From assembly GCA_023663915.1 (NCBI GenBank), contig JAMPGN010000153.1, positions 1 to 10,773 of the forward strand: DNA of 10,773 nucleotides. The letters run 5' to 3'. How positions within the stretch are numbered: the stretch's first letter is position 1; every line of letters begins with the position of its first letter. This stretch comes from Eubacterium sp. GTDB lineage: Bacteria; Bacillota_A; Clostridia; Lachnospirales; Lachnospiraceae. The position numbers were made by a program, and so were the translations under genes. Below, piece by piece: positions 1 to 8,133 of the stretch. A model generated the notes under the pieces. That model saw only the letters and a program-made list of their open reading frames with translations. It ran no database searches and was not told the origin of the DNA.

Positions 1-32
1 CCGCTTTTTGAGTGATGCCACTCTATATTATT

Positions 33-61
33 ATTGTACGAATGTCAGGTCCTTATGTCAA
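33..61 (-). promoter_or_regulatory. Sigma-A promoter firing leftward out of the window
   Basis: On the minus strand a perfect TTGACA (-35, bases 56-61) and TACAAT (-10, bases 33-38) are separated by 17 bases. This is one substitution away from the consensus vegetative promoter. Transcription would start near base 25 and run off the left edge, so bases 1-25 are probably the leader of an unseen leftward gene. No ribosome binding site or start codon for that gene lies inside the window. Confidence 0.75.
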
Positions 62-225
62 TGATTTCAATTTATTTTTTTTCAGAAATTTTGCCTTAGC
101 AACAAAAAAATCGCATTTAAGACAACTCATAAAATCAGTTTTCTCCGCTGCCTGATAATTTTTATTCAGTATAACACAAAATCATCACGAAAAAAATGGA
201 ATTTTCCTGAAAATCATAAAAAAAA

Positions 226-382
226 CGGAAACCTATACTTTTCCACAGAATTGCTTCAATATGATATGTATAGTCATATTATCATAAAAATTTGTGAATA
301 GCAAACTGAATAAGGAAAATATACACAAATATTTCAGAAATTTATAATGGAATACACGGCGTCGGAAAGGTATAGGTTTTCG
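226..382. repeat. Pair of 19-base inverted repeats bracketing the rightward promoter
   Basis: Bases 226-244 (CGGAAACCTATACTTTTCC) match the reverse complement of 364-382 (GGAAAGGTATAGGTTTTCG) at 17 of 19 positions. The interior is 119 bases, AT-rich and without an ORF. The whole unit is 157 bases, the size and form of a small miniature inverted-repeat element. The candidate -10 box lies inside it and the right arm falls in the predicted mRNA leader. No target-site duplication was seen next to the arms, so a paired regulator site is an equally good reading. Confidence 0.6.
320..348 (+). promoter_or_regulatory. Candidate promoter for the 167-aa gene and giant surface gene
   Basis: A perfect TATAAT lies at 343-348, with a weak -35 (TATACA, 4 of 6 to TTGACA) at 320-325 and a 17-base spacer. 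It would give a leader of about 80 bases before the ATG at 436. The weak -35 suggests low basal expression or activator dependence. Other AT-rich hexamers nearby (for example TTGTGA at 292-297) leave room for a different start. Confidence 0.4.
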
Positions 383-435
383 TGAAAATTGTCTGTAAGT
401 ACATATAACAAATAGGAGAGTAGGAGGAAATATTA

Positions 436-939
436 ATGGATAGTTTCGGTATGTTGGATTTAATGAATATTTATAGTTATGAGGATACGATAGAACAGAA
501 AGTTCAATATGCACAGGAAAGATTTCCTGTTTTGACGAATGTATATATAGAAGACTTGAAGACATTTTTCGGGTACACGAGAAATCAATTGCCGATTATC
601 AAAGGAGTAGAAGTAGAAACAAGATGGATAGGGAGCAAAATAGATCATTACTACGGTATGATTACAGAATTGCCGGAGCAGATATTGCCGGAAGTTCAAA
701 AGACGATCATGCGGATCGTGGGGTGTATAGGATTTACATATAAAAAATGGGGAATCGGATCTCTCAATGAAACGATGAAAAAACATTTACAGGAATATCA
801 GAAAATATATCAAGTAGCGCCTGTTTTGGGAAAAGACTGCGGATATCCGAAGGTACTTGCATTTGATTATAATGGAGTTGATTCCGCACCAAATGAAAGC
901 TACAGCGTAACAGAAGTATACGGTTTTGTATTGGATTGA
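436..939 (+). CDS. Hypothetical protein, 167 aa, upstream partner of the giant surface protein
   Basis: I do not recognise this protein and assign no function. The start is well set: AGGAGG at 422-427 lies 8 bases before the ATG. It has no signal peptide or membrane segment, so it should be cytoplasmic. The first half looks helical and charged (EDTIEQKVQYAQERF, residues 16-30). A W-containing strand-like stretch follows near 56-66 (KGVEVETRWIG), then an amphipathic helix rich in K, E and Q at about 110-126. The C-terminus (residues 140-167) looks beta-like and ends VYGFVLD. Two cysteines occur, at about 97 and 135. The secreted protein gene begins 39 bases after the stop with no terminator between, so the two are probably one transcript. 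That layout would suit a partner, regulator or immunity-type protein, but nothing in the sequence shows which. The base composition is AT-rich, like the front part of the next gene. Confidence 0.85.
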   Translation: MDSFGMLDLMNIYSYEDTIEQKVQYAQERFPVLTNVYIEDLKTFFGYTRNQLPIIKGVEVETRWIGSKIDHYYGMITELPEQILPEVQKTIMRIVGCIGFTYKKWGIGSLNETMKKHLQEYQKIYQVAPVLGKDCGYPKVLAFDYNGVDSAPNESYSVTEVYGFVLD

Positions 940-978
940 TATAAAAAACAGATATGAACAATAAGAGAGGAAAATCAG

Positions 979-3900
979 ATGGATATGATTGGCAAGGGAA
1001 AAAGGAACAAAATCAAAATGGGAAGAATAGCAGGGGTGCTGGCGGCATCCTTACTTTTTGGCGTGATAGGAAGTCATGCAGATCTGTGGACGATTACAGT
1101 GCAGGCAGAGGAAAATAATAATATGGAGGCAGGAAATGTGCTTTCATTGGGTTCTTTTCATAGTGCAGTAATCAAAGAAAATGGCAGCTTATGGATGTGG
1201 GGGTCTAATGGGTATGGTCAATTAGGAAACGGCACAACAGAAAGCAGTACAGTGCCGATAAAGATTATGGAAAATGTGAAATCTGTATCTTTGGGTGCTT
1301 ATCATAGTGCAGCAATCAAAGAAGATGGCAGTCTGTGGATGTGGGGGCGGAATAGTTCTGGTCAATTAGGGAATGGAATTTCCGATTCCTATTATACATC
1401 GGTAAATTCCACACCGATAAAGATCATGGAGAATGTGAGATTCGTAGCATTGTACGCTGATCATAGCGCGGCAGTCAAGGAAGACGGCAGTCTGTGGATG
1501 TGGGGGTCTAATGGGTATGGTCAATTAGGAAACGGCACAACAGAAAGCAGTACAGTGCCGATAAAAATTATGGAAAATGTGAGATTCGTATCTACAGGAT
1601 ACGATCATAGCGCGGCAATCAAAGAAGATGGCAGCTTATGGATGTGGGGGTCTAATGGGTATGGTCAATTAGGAAACGGCACAACAGAAAAAAGCATAAC
1701 ACCAGTAAAGGTTATGGAGAATGTGAGGACAATATCCTTGGGACAGTATTGTACTGCGGCAATCAAAACAAATGGTAACCTATGGATGTGGGGGTCTAAT
1801 GGGTATGGTCAATTAGGAAACGGCACAAAAGAAAACAGTACAACGCCAATAGAAATTATGCAAAGTGTAAAATCAATATCTCTAGGTGGATTTCTAAGTG
1901 CAGCAATTAAGGAAGATAGCAGTCTATGGATGTGGGGAGATAATAGATGGGGTCAATTGGGAAACGGCACAAAAGAAAACAGTATGATACCAGTAAAGAT
2001 TATAGAAGAAGTGAAATTTATATCTATGATAGGATTTAGTAGTGCTTCGATCAAAGCGGATGGCAGTCTGTGGATGTGGGGTTCTAATGAGTATGGTCAG
2101 TTGGGAAACGGAACTACAGAAAACAGCTTAGTTCCCATCCAGATTATGCCGCCCGGAAGTATTTCTACCTCCGGCTCAACCGATCCATCCGATCCCAATG
2201 ATCCCGATGACCCGGATTCTGAGGAGATATTCTATAACACAGTATCGGGTCCCTTGATCAAGGTGATGGATGCTGACGGAAAGCCGATCGAAGATGCAAT
2301 CATATATTACAGGTCAATGTTTTCGTATAAAACTTCAAACAAGGGTATGGCGGAGCTGGAGTTAAAAAATTACCTGCCCGGTGCAGAAGTTATGATATCT
2401 AAGAGCGGTTATGAAACTAAGATCATACAGAATTTCGTCAGAAGTAAAACAGGAATCGACACCTATACATTATCCAAAGCGCAAGAATCAGGAGCAAATG
2501 AAGAAACGGAGGAAACTATTAGAAAAAAGCTGGCTGATCTTGTGGACGGCATCTATCTGGTAAAAGATAAGGAAGTGATAAATCTTCTTACAGAGGAGGC
2601 ACAGATCAATACTTATTATAAGAACAGTTTAAACTCAAAGTTTAATATTGTATGTAAAGCCCATGAAGAGCACGATTCTTATCATTTGTATTCCGGTGAT
2701 AGAATCATCAAATTAAATAATAGCGGTGAGTTTTTAAATCTTGAGCTAAAGGATTTTACAGTCGGTGAGCCGGTTTATCTGATTTTTCGAGATGGTAATA
2801 ATAAGCCGGATATTAAAAAAAAGCTGAATCTGCGAGTAGTGAATATTAGTCCTCCGGTAGATATGTTATATATGGGAAAAGATGGATTGAAAATAGCCAT
2901 CCCAGACAATATTCCGATCGTTGGGGGAGAAACCATTCAGATAGAACTGGATGATCTTCCGGTGAATTGCCATTTTAAGTCTGACGGCACCATTCAGATC
3001 GGTATTAATATAGACAAATTTATGAAGAAAAAGGGAATGGAATTCGATGAAATTTTTCCCAGTTTAAAAAATTTAACGGAGGGTAATGTCTCTAGTTTTT
3101 TGGGAAAAGATTACACAGAGTATTCCAAATCATCCGCAATTAAGCCTGATTATACGATCATAGGATATCTGGAAAGCAATGTGAGCAAGGATGATCCGTT
3201 TTATTTACAGGGAAAGCTTTTTGTTGAACTATCGTTAGAGTATGCTCATGAACAGCAGCTATCCGTAGGGCCTGTTCCTGTTGTTGTGGAAATATCTATT
3301 GAAGGGAAAATAAATGCGGATGGAAGTATTAAATGGACGGCTGAGAAAGGCGTTGAAGGATCGGTTGGCGTTGGCGGCGGATTTGGACTTGGTGTTTATG
3401 GCGGTGTAGGAATTGCAAAAGTGGCTTCTGCCGGTATTTATGGAGATGCAGAATTTGGTCTGCATTATGTGATTATTCCGGAAAAGGAAAGGGGATTGGA
3501 TAAAGCTTATATAGGCGGAGAACTCGGTCTGGAAGGCAAAGTGCTGGGAAAATCTTATAAGTGTGGTCTGATACATGGAACATGGTATATTGTCAGTGAT
3601 GGAGTGGTTTCCCAAATGTCTGCGGAGAAGGAAGGCTGGGAGAATGTTTCTATCAATGATTATAGTTCATACAATACGAACAGCCGCAGCTATCTGGCTG
3701 TAAACGGTACGATGCCGGAATGGGAAGCGGATCGTGAGTATTACATCAATGGCAGTATGGATGAGACCGTTTTACAAAGCTCGTCATGTTTCGACTCGGT
3801 TCCGCAGGTAATCCGCATGGGTGATACTGTGATGCTTTTCTATTTGACAGACGCAGGCACGGTACGAGATGCAGCGGATCGGAGTATGCTGGTTTATTCT

Positions 3901-6900
3901 CTCTGGGACGAGACAGCGGAGGAATGGGGAGAACCGAAAGCATTGCTGGATGACGGAACGGCGGATTACAGTCCGGATTTCTATACGGATGGAGAAAAGC
4001 TTTATGTAGTCTGGCAGGATGCAAAAGAAAATCTTTCAGACGATCTTTCTCTGGAGGAAACAGCAGAGCGAATGACGCTCCATGCGGCGGTTTATGACGA
4101 AGCACAAAAGACATTTATAGATTTAGGTAAGATCGAAAGTGAAAACAGACTGTTTCAGCAAAACCCCCAGATTGTCGCAGATGATAACAGCGTATCTGTC
4201 TACTGGTATGAGAATGCGCAGGACAATGTGCTGGGTCTTACCGGATCGAATCGAATTTATCGGGCTGACCTTGCAGATCAGAATGTGTTGACAGAAGGCA
4301 TTCAGGTTATGAGTGTTTCTGAGAATACGGCGGCTGTATTCCGAAAATTTGTCGCGCTGGAAGAGGAGAGTGTGTCTGAGAATACCATCCCTGAGGATGG
4401 CGAAGAGAACGATACATCGCCTGTAAATCCCGGGGAAGAAAACGAGGGGGAAAACAAAAAATCGGAGGAAGCCATATCGGATAATACTTTGCCGGAGGAG
4501 TCTGTCTCTGAGAATACCGTTTCTGAAAACGCAATTCAGGTCAATACATATAATACCGCGAGGCAGGCAGATCAGCCTTGGACAGTTACCTTCCTGCAGG
4601 AAGAAAAGGATTGTATCCTTTCAGCAGATGCAGGCAGAATGAACGGAAAGGCAGGTTATGCCTTTGTAGCGGGAACGATGGATCAGACTTATAACGTAGA
4701 GCAAAGCAAAGCTGCGTTTATTGAACAGGGGCAGAATCAGACCAAGATCCTGGCAGACGGCGCGGCGGAAAAGGTAGAATTTGCGTCGGTGTATGCGGGC
4801 GAAACGCTGACCTGGTATGAAGCGGGAGATATCTCTTATATCGACGAAAACGGCAGTACGGCGAATCTGTTCGGGGAGAGCAGGATACCGTCCTGGTCAT
4901 ATACGCTGTTGTCAGACGGGACTGCTCCGGAAGTTTTTTTCCCGGTGAATGCAGGCGGAAAATCAAATCTGTACCGAATCGGCTATGAGAACGGAGCGTT
5001 TCTTCCTTCTTTGCAAGTTACGGAACAAGAGGACTATATCCAGTATGCGGACGGCTTTATCAGAGGCGGCGAGACGATTCTTGTTTATAATAAAATGAAA
5101 GTCAACGATGAGCTGGAGGAAGTCAACAACAGTCTGTGTACGGGAACGATTGCGCACAGCTATTGCGATATTGCCATGCAGAGTGCGGGCAGTATGGTTT
5201 TATACAATGAAGAAACAGACGAGAATGATCTGGAAATTGCGGTGCAGCTTTATAATAACGGAACGGTCAAAGCGGAGAATCTGAGTCTTTCTCTCTGCGC
5301 ACCGGATGGAAGTGTGTTGGAAAGCGTACCGATCGATGTTGTACTGGATCCGGGCGAAGCGGATAATACATCGGCAGTTTTTTCTCTCGATTCTATTACA
5401 CAGGAAGCAGAATACACGATAACCCTGTCTGGGGCGGAAGAAACAAACAAAGAAAATAATAGTGTAAAGCTGACTCTCGGCAGCGCGTCTCTGCGGGTTG
5501 AGGCGAAAGCAATTTCCATAGCGGACACAAGAACCATACAGGCAGGAATACAGAATACCGGAGTGACAGCCTGCGGCGGAACCGTGAGTTTGCGGGATTC
5601 AGCGACAGGAGAAGAATATGCGAGCGGCAACTTTGAGCCCATTGAAAAGGGAAAGATGGTTGTTGTGGAGGTTGAACTTCCGCCGTCTATTTTCAGGGAG
5701 AAGGAGGAGCTTGCTTTAGAGGTGGTGGTGATACCTGATTCGGAAAAGGTTGAAACGGTCAGGGATTTTGTGAAAGCGTATAGCCCATCCTATGAGGTAA
5801 ACTTTGTGACGGATGCGGGGATATCCACTGTCTATGCAAATTACGGCGCAAAAGTGTCTTTTCCGGAGAATCCCACCAAGAATGGGAAGTATTTCATTGG
5901 CTGGTATGATGCCAAAAATGCCTCAGAAGGAACTTTCTACACAGAGGAAACGCCCATCGAGAAAGATTTGACATTGTATGCCTGCTTTGCGGATCAGGAG
6001 AGAACGCAGATTCCGTTGTCGGAGTGCAGCGTTTCGGCAATTCCTGCACAGTATCACACAGGCAGCGCCATCAAGCCGAAACTGACCGTGAAATGGGGCA
6101 GCGAAGTCCTTAAGGATAATACGGATTATACTGTGACTTATCAGAACAATAAGGAACAGGGCAAGGCAACGGCGACGGTCGCGGGAAAAGGGAAGTACAG
6201 CGGGAGCATCAGCAGGGACTTTATGATCTACTATCCGATCAGCAAGGTTTCCGTGAAAGCGATTCCGGCAGTAAACTTTTCAGGAGAAGAGCATACGCCG
6301 GAGCTGACGATCACTTATAAGGGAAAGAACCTTGTAAAAAATACGGATTATACGGTCGCTTATACAAACAATCGGAATGCCGGAACAGCGGGCGTCACCA
6401 TCACGGGAAAAGGAAAATACAACGGGCAAAAGACCGTGACGTTCCAGATCAAGGGGACGGCGATCTCAGGCATGAAGTTTGAGAAGATCCCGGACGTTAC
6501 TTATAACGGCGCGGCAACCAGACCGATCATTACCGTGAAGACGAAAGACGGGAAACAGCTCATGTCGGGGTCGGATTATCGGCTTGTCTATGAGAATACG
6601 GTGAAGAAAGGAACGGCTTCGGTGACTGTCATAGGCAACGGCAATTATACGGGGACGAAAAAACTCTCCTATAAGATCGTGGCGAAACCGCTGACAGAGG
6701 CGATGATCTCTCAGGTCGCGGAGCAGACTTATACCGGAAGCGCTATCAAACCTGCCGTCACGGTGACGGATCGGGAGGCGGGCAATGCGGTCCTTGTACG
6801 GGATCAGGATTACACGGTCTCTTACAGCAAAAACAAGGCTGTGGGAACGGCAAAGATCACGGTAAAAGGAAAGGGAAACTACAGCGGGAAAGTGGAACTT

Positions 6901-8133
6901 CCTTTCACGATCAGCCCGGTGGAGCTGGCACAGGCGCAGGAAACAGGGAAACTGGAGATCCGTGTAAACGATATGGCTTATACGGGCAGGGCGTTAAAGC
7001 CTGCCGTACAACTGTATGAGATAACGGACGGCAGGGAGAAGAAGATACCCGCAGGCGCCTATACCGTCACTTATGCCAATAATACAGAGATGGGGACCGG
7101 AACGGTCACGGTCACAGGGAAGGATCAGAAAGGTTATACCGGAACGGTGACGGCCACATTCCGTATCGTAGAGAAAGCGAAGCTGATCACGGCGTCCACG
7201 ATAAAGATCGACGCGGTCCCTGCACAGACATTTACGGGGGCGGAGCTGAAACCTGCCGTCCACATCGTGGATAGGAGTGATAAGACGAAAGAGATCACAC
7301 TCGAACAGGGTACACACTATGAGGTCTCTTATAAGAACAATGTCAATGCCGGAAAAGCTGCGGTCACGGTAAAGGGCATCGGCAGCTATGCGGGCAGTAA
7401 GAACATCACTTTTCAGATCAGCAAGCGCCCGATCGCGGGCAAAAATGTGCTGGGACAGGGCTTTACCATAGATCCTGTGGCTGACTTAAAATATACAGGC
7501 TATGCCTTAAAGCCGGATGTGGTCTTAAAAGATAACGGGGCAACTTTGGAGCAGGGGAAAGACTACAAACTGTCATACAAAAATAACACCCGGATTGGGA
7601 CTGCCACAGTTACGGTAAAGGGTATGGGAAATTACAGCGGCAGCATCAATACGACGACGTTCCGGATCACAGCATGGGACTACGGCAGTCTGCGGGCGGA
7701 GGTCGAAAGACAGACTTATACCGGAAAAGCTATAAAACCGAAGATCACTTTCTATGTAGGAGAGGAAGAGATCAACTTAAAGAGCGGCACGGCAGTCAAG
7801 ATCAGTTATAAGGACAATAAGAATGTGGGAACAGCCACTGTTACGGTCAGCGGAAAAGGTGAACTGAGCGGGATCGAACCGCTCACCCTGACCTTTGCGG
7901 TCGAGCCTGCGGATCTGGCGGATGCGGTGGTGAACAGGATCGCGAACCAGACCTTAAAAGGCGTTCCCGTAAAGCCCGTGCCGAAAGTGAGGGTCGGCAA
8001 AAATTCCCTGAAAGCCGGACGGGACTTTACGGTGAGCTACCTGCGAAACGGTGTCAAGGGTGAGGCGACGGTCATCATAAACGGCGTCGGAAATTATACC
8101 GGAGAGTGCCGTAAGACATTTATTGTGCAATAG
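979..8133 (+). CDS. Giant secreted surface protein: RCC1 propeller, CARDB-like, InlB B-repeat and nine MBG/Ig-like repeats
   Basis: This 2384-residue protein is exported and probably adhesive or structural; no enzyme motif was found. GAGAGG at 965-970, 8 bases before the ATG, supports the start. Residues 1-43 form a signal peptide: a Lys/Arg-rich start, a hydrophobic core at 17-31, and likely cleavage after VQA. Residues 54-393 hold seven RCC1 repeats with the core SLWMWGSNGYGQLGNGT, enough for one seven-bladed propeller. An Asp/Pro linker (about 399-416) leads to a carboxypeptidase-regulatory-like beta domain (about 418-510). Residues 510-930 are unassigned and include a Gly-rich stretch near 792-830. 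A possible sialidase-like propeller (about 930-1105) precedes an acidic SVSENT-type linker (about 1110-1180). CARDB-like beta domains (about 1415-1600), one InlB-type B-repeat (1605-1672) and nine YTG-x-AxKP / DYTVSYxNN / GxGNYSG repeats (1674-2384) follow. The last repeat runs straight to the stop, with no LPXTG, SLH or transmembrane tail. Adhesion or matrix binding is inferred from domain types. Confidence 0.9.
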   Translation: MDMIGKGKRNKIKMGRIAGVLAASLLFGVIGSHADLWTITVQAEENNNMEAGNVLSLGSFHSAVIKENGSLWMWGSNGYGQLGNGTTESSTVPIKIMENVKSVSLGAYHSAAIKEDGSLWMWGRNSSGQLGNGISDSYYTSVNSTPIKIMENVRFVALYADHSAAVKEDGSLWMWGSNGYGQLGNGTTESSTVPIKIMENVRFVSTGYDHSAAIKEDGSLWMWGSNGYGQLGNGTTEKSITPVKVMENVRTISLGQYCTAAIKTNGNLWMWGSNGYGQLGNGTKENSTTPIEIMQSVKSISLGGFLSAAIKEDSSLWMWGDNRWGQLGNGTKENSMIPVKIIEEVKFISMIGFSSASIKADGSLWMWGSNEYGQLGNGTTENSLVPIQIMPPGSISTSGSTDPSDPNDPDDPDSEEIFYNTVSGPLIKVMDADGKPIEDAIIYYRSMFSYKTSNKGMAELELKNYLPGAEVMISKSGYETKIIQNFVRSKTGIDTYTLSKAQESGANEETEETIRKKLADLVDGIYLVKDKEVINLLTEEAQINTYYKNSLNSKFNIVCKAHEEHDSYHLYSGDRIIKLNNSGEFLNLELKDFTVGEPVYLIFRDGNNKPDIKKKLNLRVVNISPPVDMLYMGKDGLKIAIPDNIPIVGGETIQIELDDLPVNCHFKSDGTIQIGINIDKFMKKKGMEFDEIFPSLKNLTEGNVSSFLGKDYTEYSKSSAIKPDYTIIGYLESNVSKDDPFYLQGKLFVELSLEYAHEQQLSVGPVPVVVEISIEGKINADGSIKWTAEKGVEGSVGVGGGFGLGVYGGVGIAKVASAGIYGDAEFGLHYVIIPEKERGLDKAYIGGELGLEGKVLGKSYKCGLIHGTWYIVSDGVVSQMSAEKEGWENVSINDYSSYNTNSRSYLAVNGTMPEWEADREYYINGSMDETVLQSSSCFDSVPQVIRMGDTVMLFYLTDAGTVRDAADRSMLVYSLWDETAEEWGEPKALLDDGTADYSPDFYTDGEKLYVVWQDAKENLSDDLSLEETAERMTLHAAVYDEAQKTFIDLGKIESENRLFQQNPQIVADDNSVSVYWYENAQDNVLGLTGSNRIYRADLADQNVLTEGIQVMSVSENTAAVFRKFVALEEESVSENTIPEDGEENDTSPVNPGEENEGENKKSEEAISDNTLPEESVSENTVSENAIQVNTYNTARQADQPWTVTFLQEEKDCILSADAGRMNGKAGYAFVAGTMDQTYNVEQSKAAFIEQGQNQTKILADGAAEKVEFASVYAGETLTWYEAGDISYIDENGSTANLFGESRIPSWSYTLLSDGTAPEVFFPVNAGGKSNLYRIGYENGAFLPSLQVTEQEDYIQYADGFIRGGETILVYNKMKVNDELEEVNNSLCTGTIAHSYCDIAMQSAGSMVLYNEETDENDLEIAVQLYNNGTVKAENLSLSLCAPDGSVLESVPIDVVLDPGEADNTSAVFSLDSITQEAEYTITLSGAEETNKENNSVKLTLGSASLRVEAKAISIADTRTIQAGIQNTGVTACGGTVSLRDSATGEEYASGNFEPIEKGKMVVVEVELPPSIFREKEELALEVVVIPDSEKVETVRDFVKAYSPSYEVNFVTDAGISTVYANYGAKVSFPENPTKNGKYFIGWYDAKNASEGTFYTEETPIEKDLTLYACFADQERTQIPLSECSVSAIPAQYHTGSAIKPKLTVKWGSEVLKDNTDYTVTYQNNKEQGKATATVAGKGKYSGSISRDFMIYYPISKVSVKAIPAVNFSGEEHTPELTITYKGKNLVKNTDYTVAYTNNRNAGTAGVTITGKGKYNGQKTVTFQIKGTAISGMKFEKIPDVTYNGAATRPIITVKTKDGKQLMSGSDYRLVYENTVKKGTASVTVIGNGNYTGTKKLSYKIVAKPLTEAMISQVAEQTYTGSAIKPAVTVTDREAGNAVLVRDQDYTVSYSKNKAVGTAKITVKGKGNYSGKVELPFTISPVELAQAQETGKLEIRVNDMAYTGRALKPAVQLYEITDGREKKIPAGAYTVTYANNTEMGTGTVTVTGKDQKGYTGTVTATFRIVEKAKLITASTIKIDAVPAQTFTGAELKPAVHIVDRSDKTKEITLEQGTHYEVSYKNNVNAGKAAVTVKGIGSYAGSKNITFQISKRPIAGKNVLGQGFTIDPVADLKYTGYALKPDVVLKDNGATLEQGKDYKLSYKNNTRIGTATVTVKGMGNYSGSINTTTFRITAWDYGSLRAEVERQTYTGKAIKPKITFYVGEEEINLKSGTAVKISYKDNKNVGTATVTVSGKGELSGIEPLTLTFAVEPADLADAVVNRIANQTLKGVPVKPVPKVRVGKNSLKAGRDFTVSYLRNGVKGEATVIINGVGNYTGECRKTFIVQ
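1138..2157 (+). repeat. Seven tandem RCC1-coding DNA repeats, 144-base period
   Basis: The TGGATG of each WMWG core falls at 1192, 1336, 1495, 1639, 1783, 1927 and 2071. The period is exactly 144 bases (48 codons) apart from one 159-base step, where repeat 2 carries a five-codon insertion (around SDSYYTSVN). Copies 1, 3, 4 and 5 share an identical 46-base block from the TGGATG onward. Copies 1 and 3 are identical for 71 bases (1192-1262 and 1495-1565). Copies 2, 6 and 7 are more diverged. Identity that includes third codon positions indicates recent duplication or gene conversion, not only selection on the protein. Confidence 0.9.
6001..8130 (+). repeat. Nine tandem MBG/Ig-like domain repeats at the C-terminus
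   Basis: Nine units of about 70-85 residues begin near protein residues 1674, 1754, 1827, 1903, 1981, 2066, 2150, 2233 and 2311. Each has a YTG-x-AxKP-type strand, a DYTVSYxNN-type strand, a GTAxVTV strand and a GxGNYSG turn. Unlike the RCC1 block, these units are clearly diverged at the DNA level and vary in length, so the array is old. Such repeats usually act as a rigid stalk that holds an N-terminal head away from the cell surface. Repeat 9 is the least typical (LKGVPVKP replaces the YTG motif), as expected of an end-capping unit. Confidence 0.85.

Larger units (their letters stand above)
62..435. other. AT-rich divergent intergenic region
   Basis: This gene-free stretch of about 370 bases is very AT-rich and has many A and T runs. 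No credible coding sequence was seen on either strand. An open frame on the minus strand across 233-565 overlaps the start of the next gene, has no ribosome binding site and is low-complexity. The recognisable contents are a small inverted repeat at 201-214 (ATTTTC/GAAAAT around CT), a second at 260-286 (TATGATA/TATCATA), the 19-base inverted pair at 226-244 and 364-382, and a candidate rightward promoter at 320-348. The region separates two divergent transcripts, so most regulation of both would sit here. Confidence 0.7.

Noticed and set aside
1138..2157. Tandem repeats as a CRISPR array
   Set aside because: The 144-base units are coding, in frame, and spell RCC1 repeats; there are no short repeats with unique spacers and no cas gene.
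3259..5642. Several minus-strand open frames of 64-130 codons inside the giant gene
   Set aside because: They are shadows of a single uninterrupted coding frame with clear repeats, and none has a credible start.
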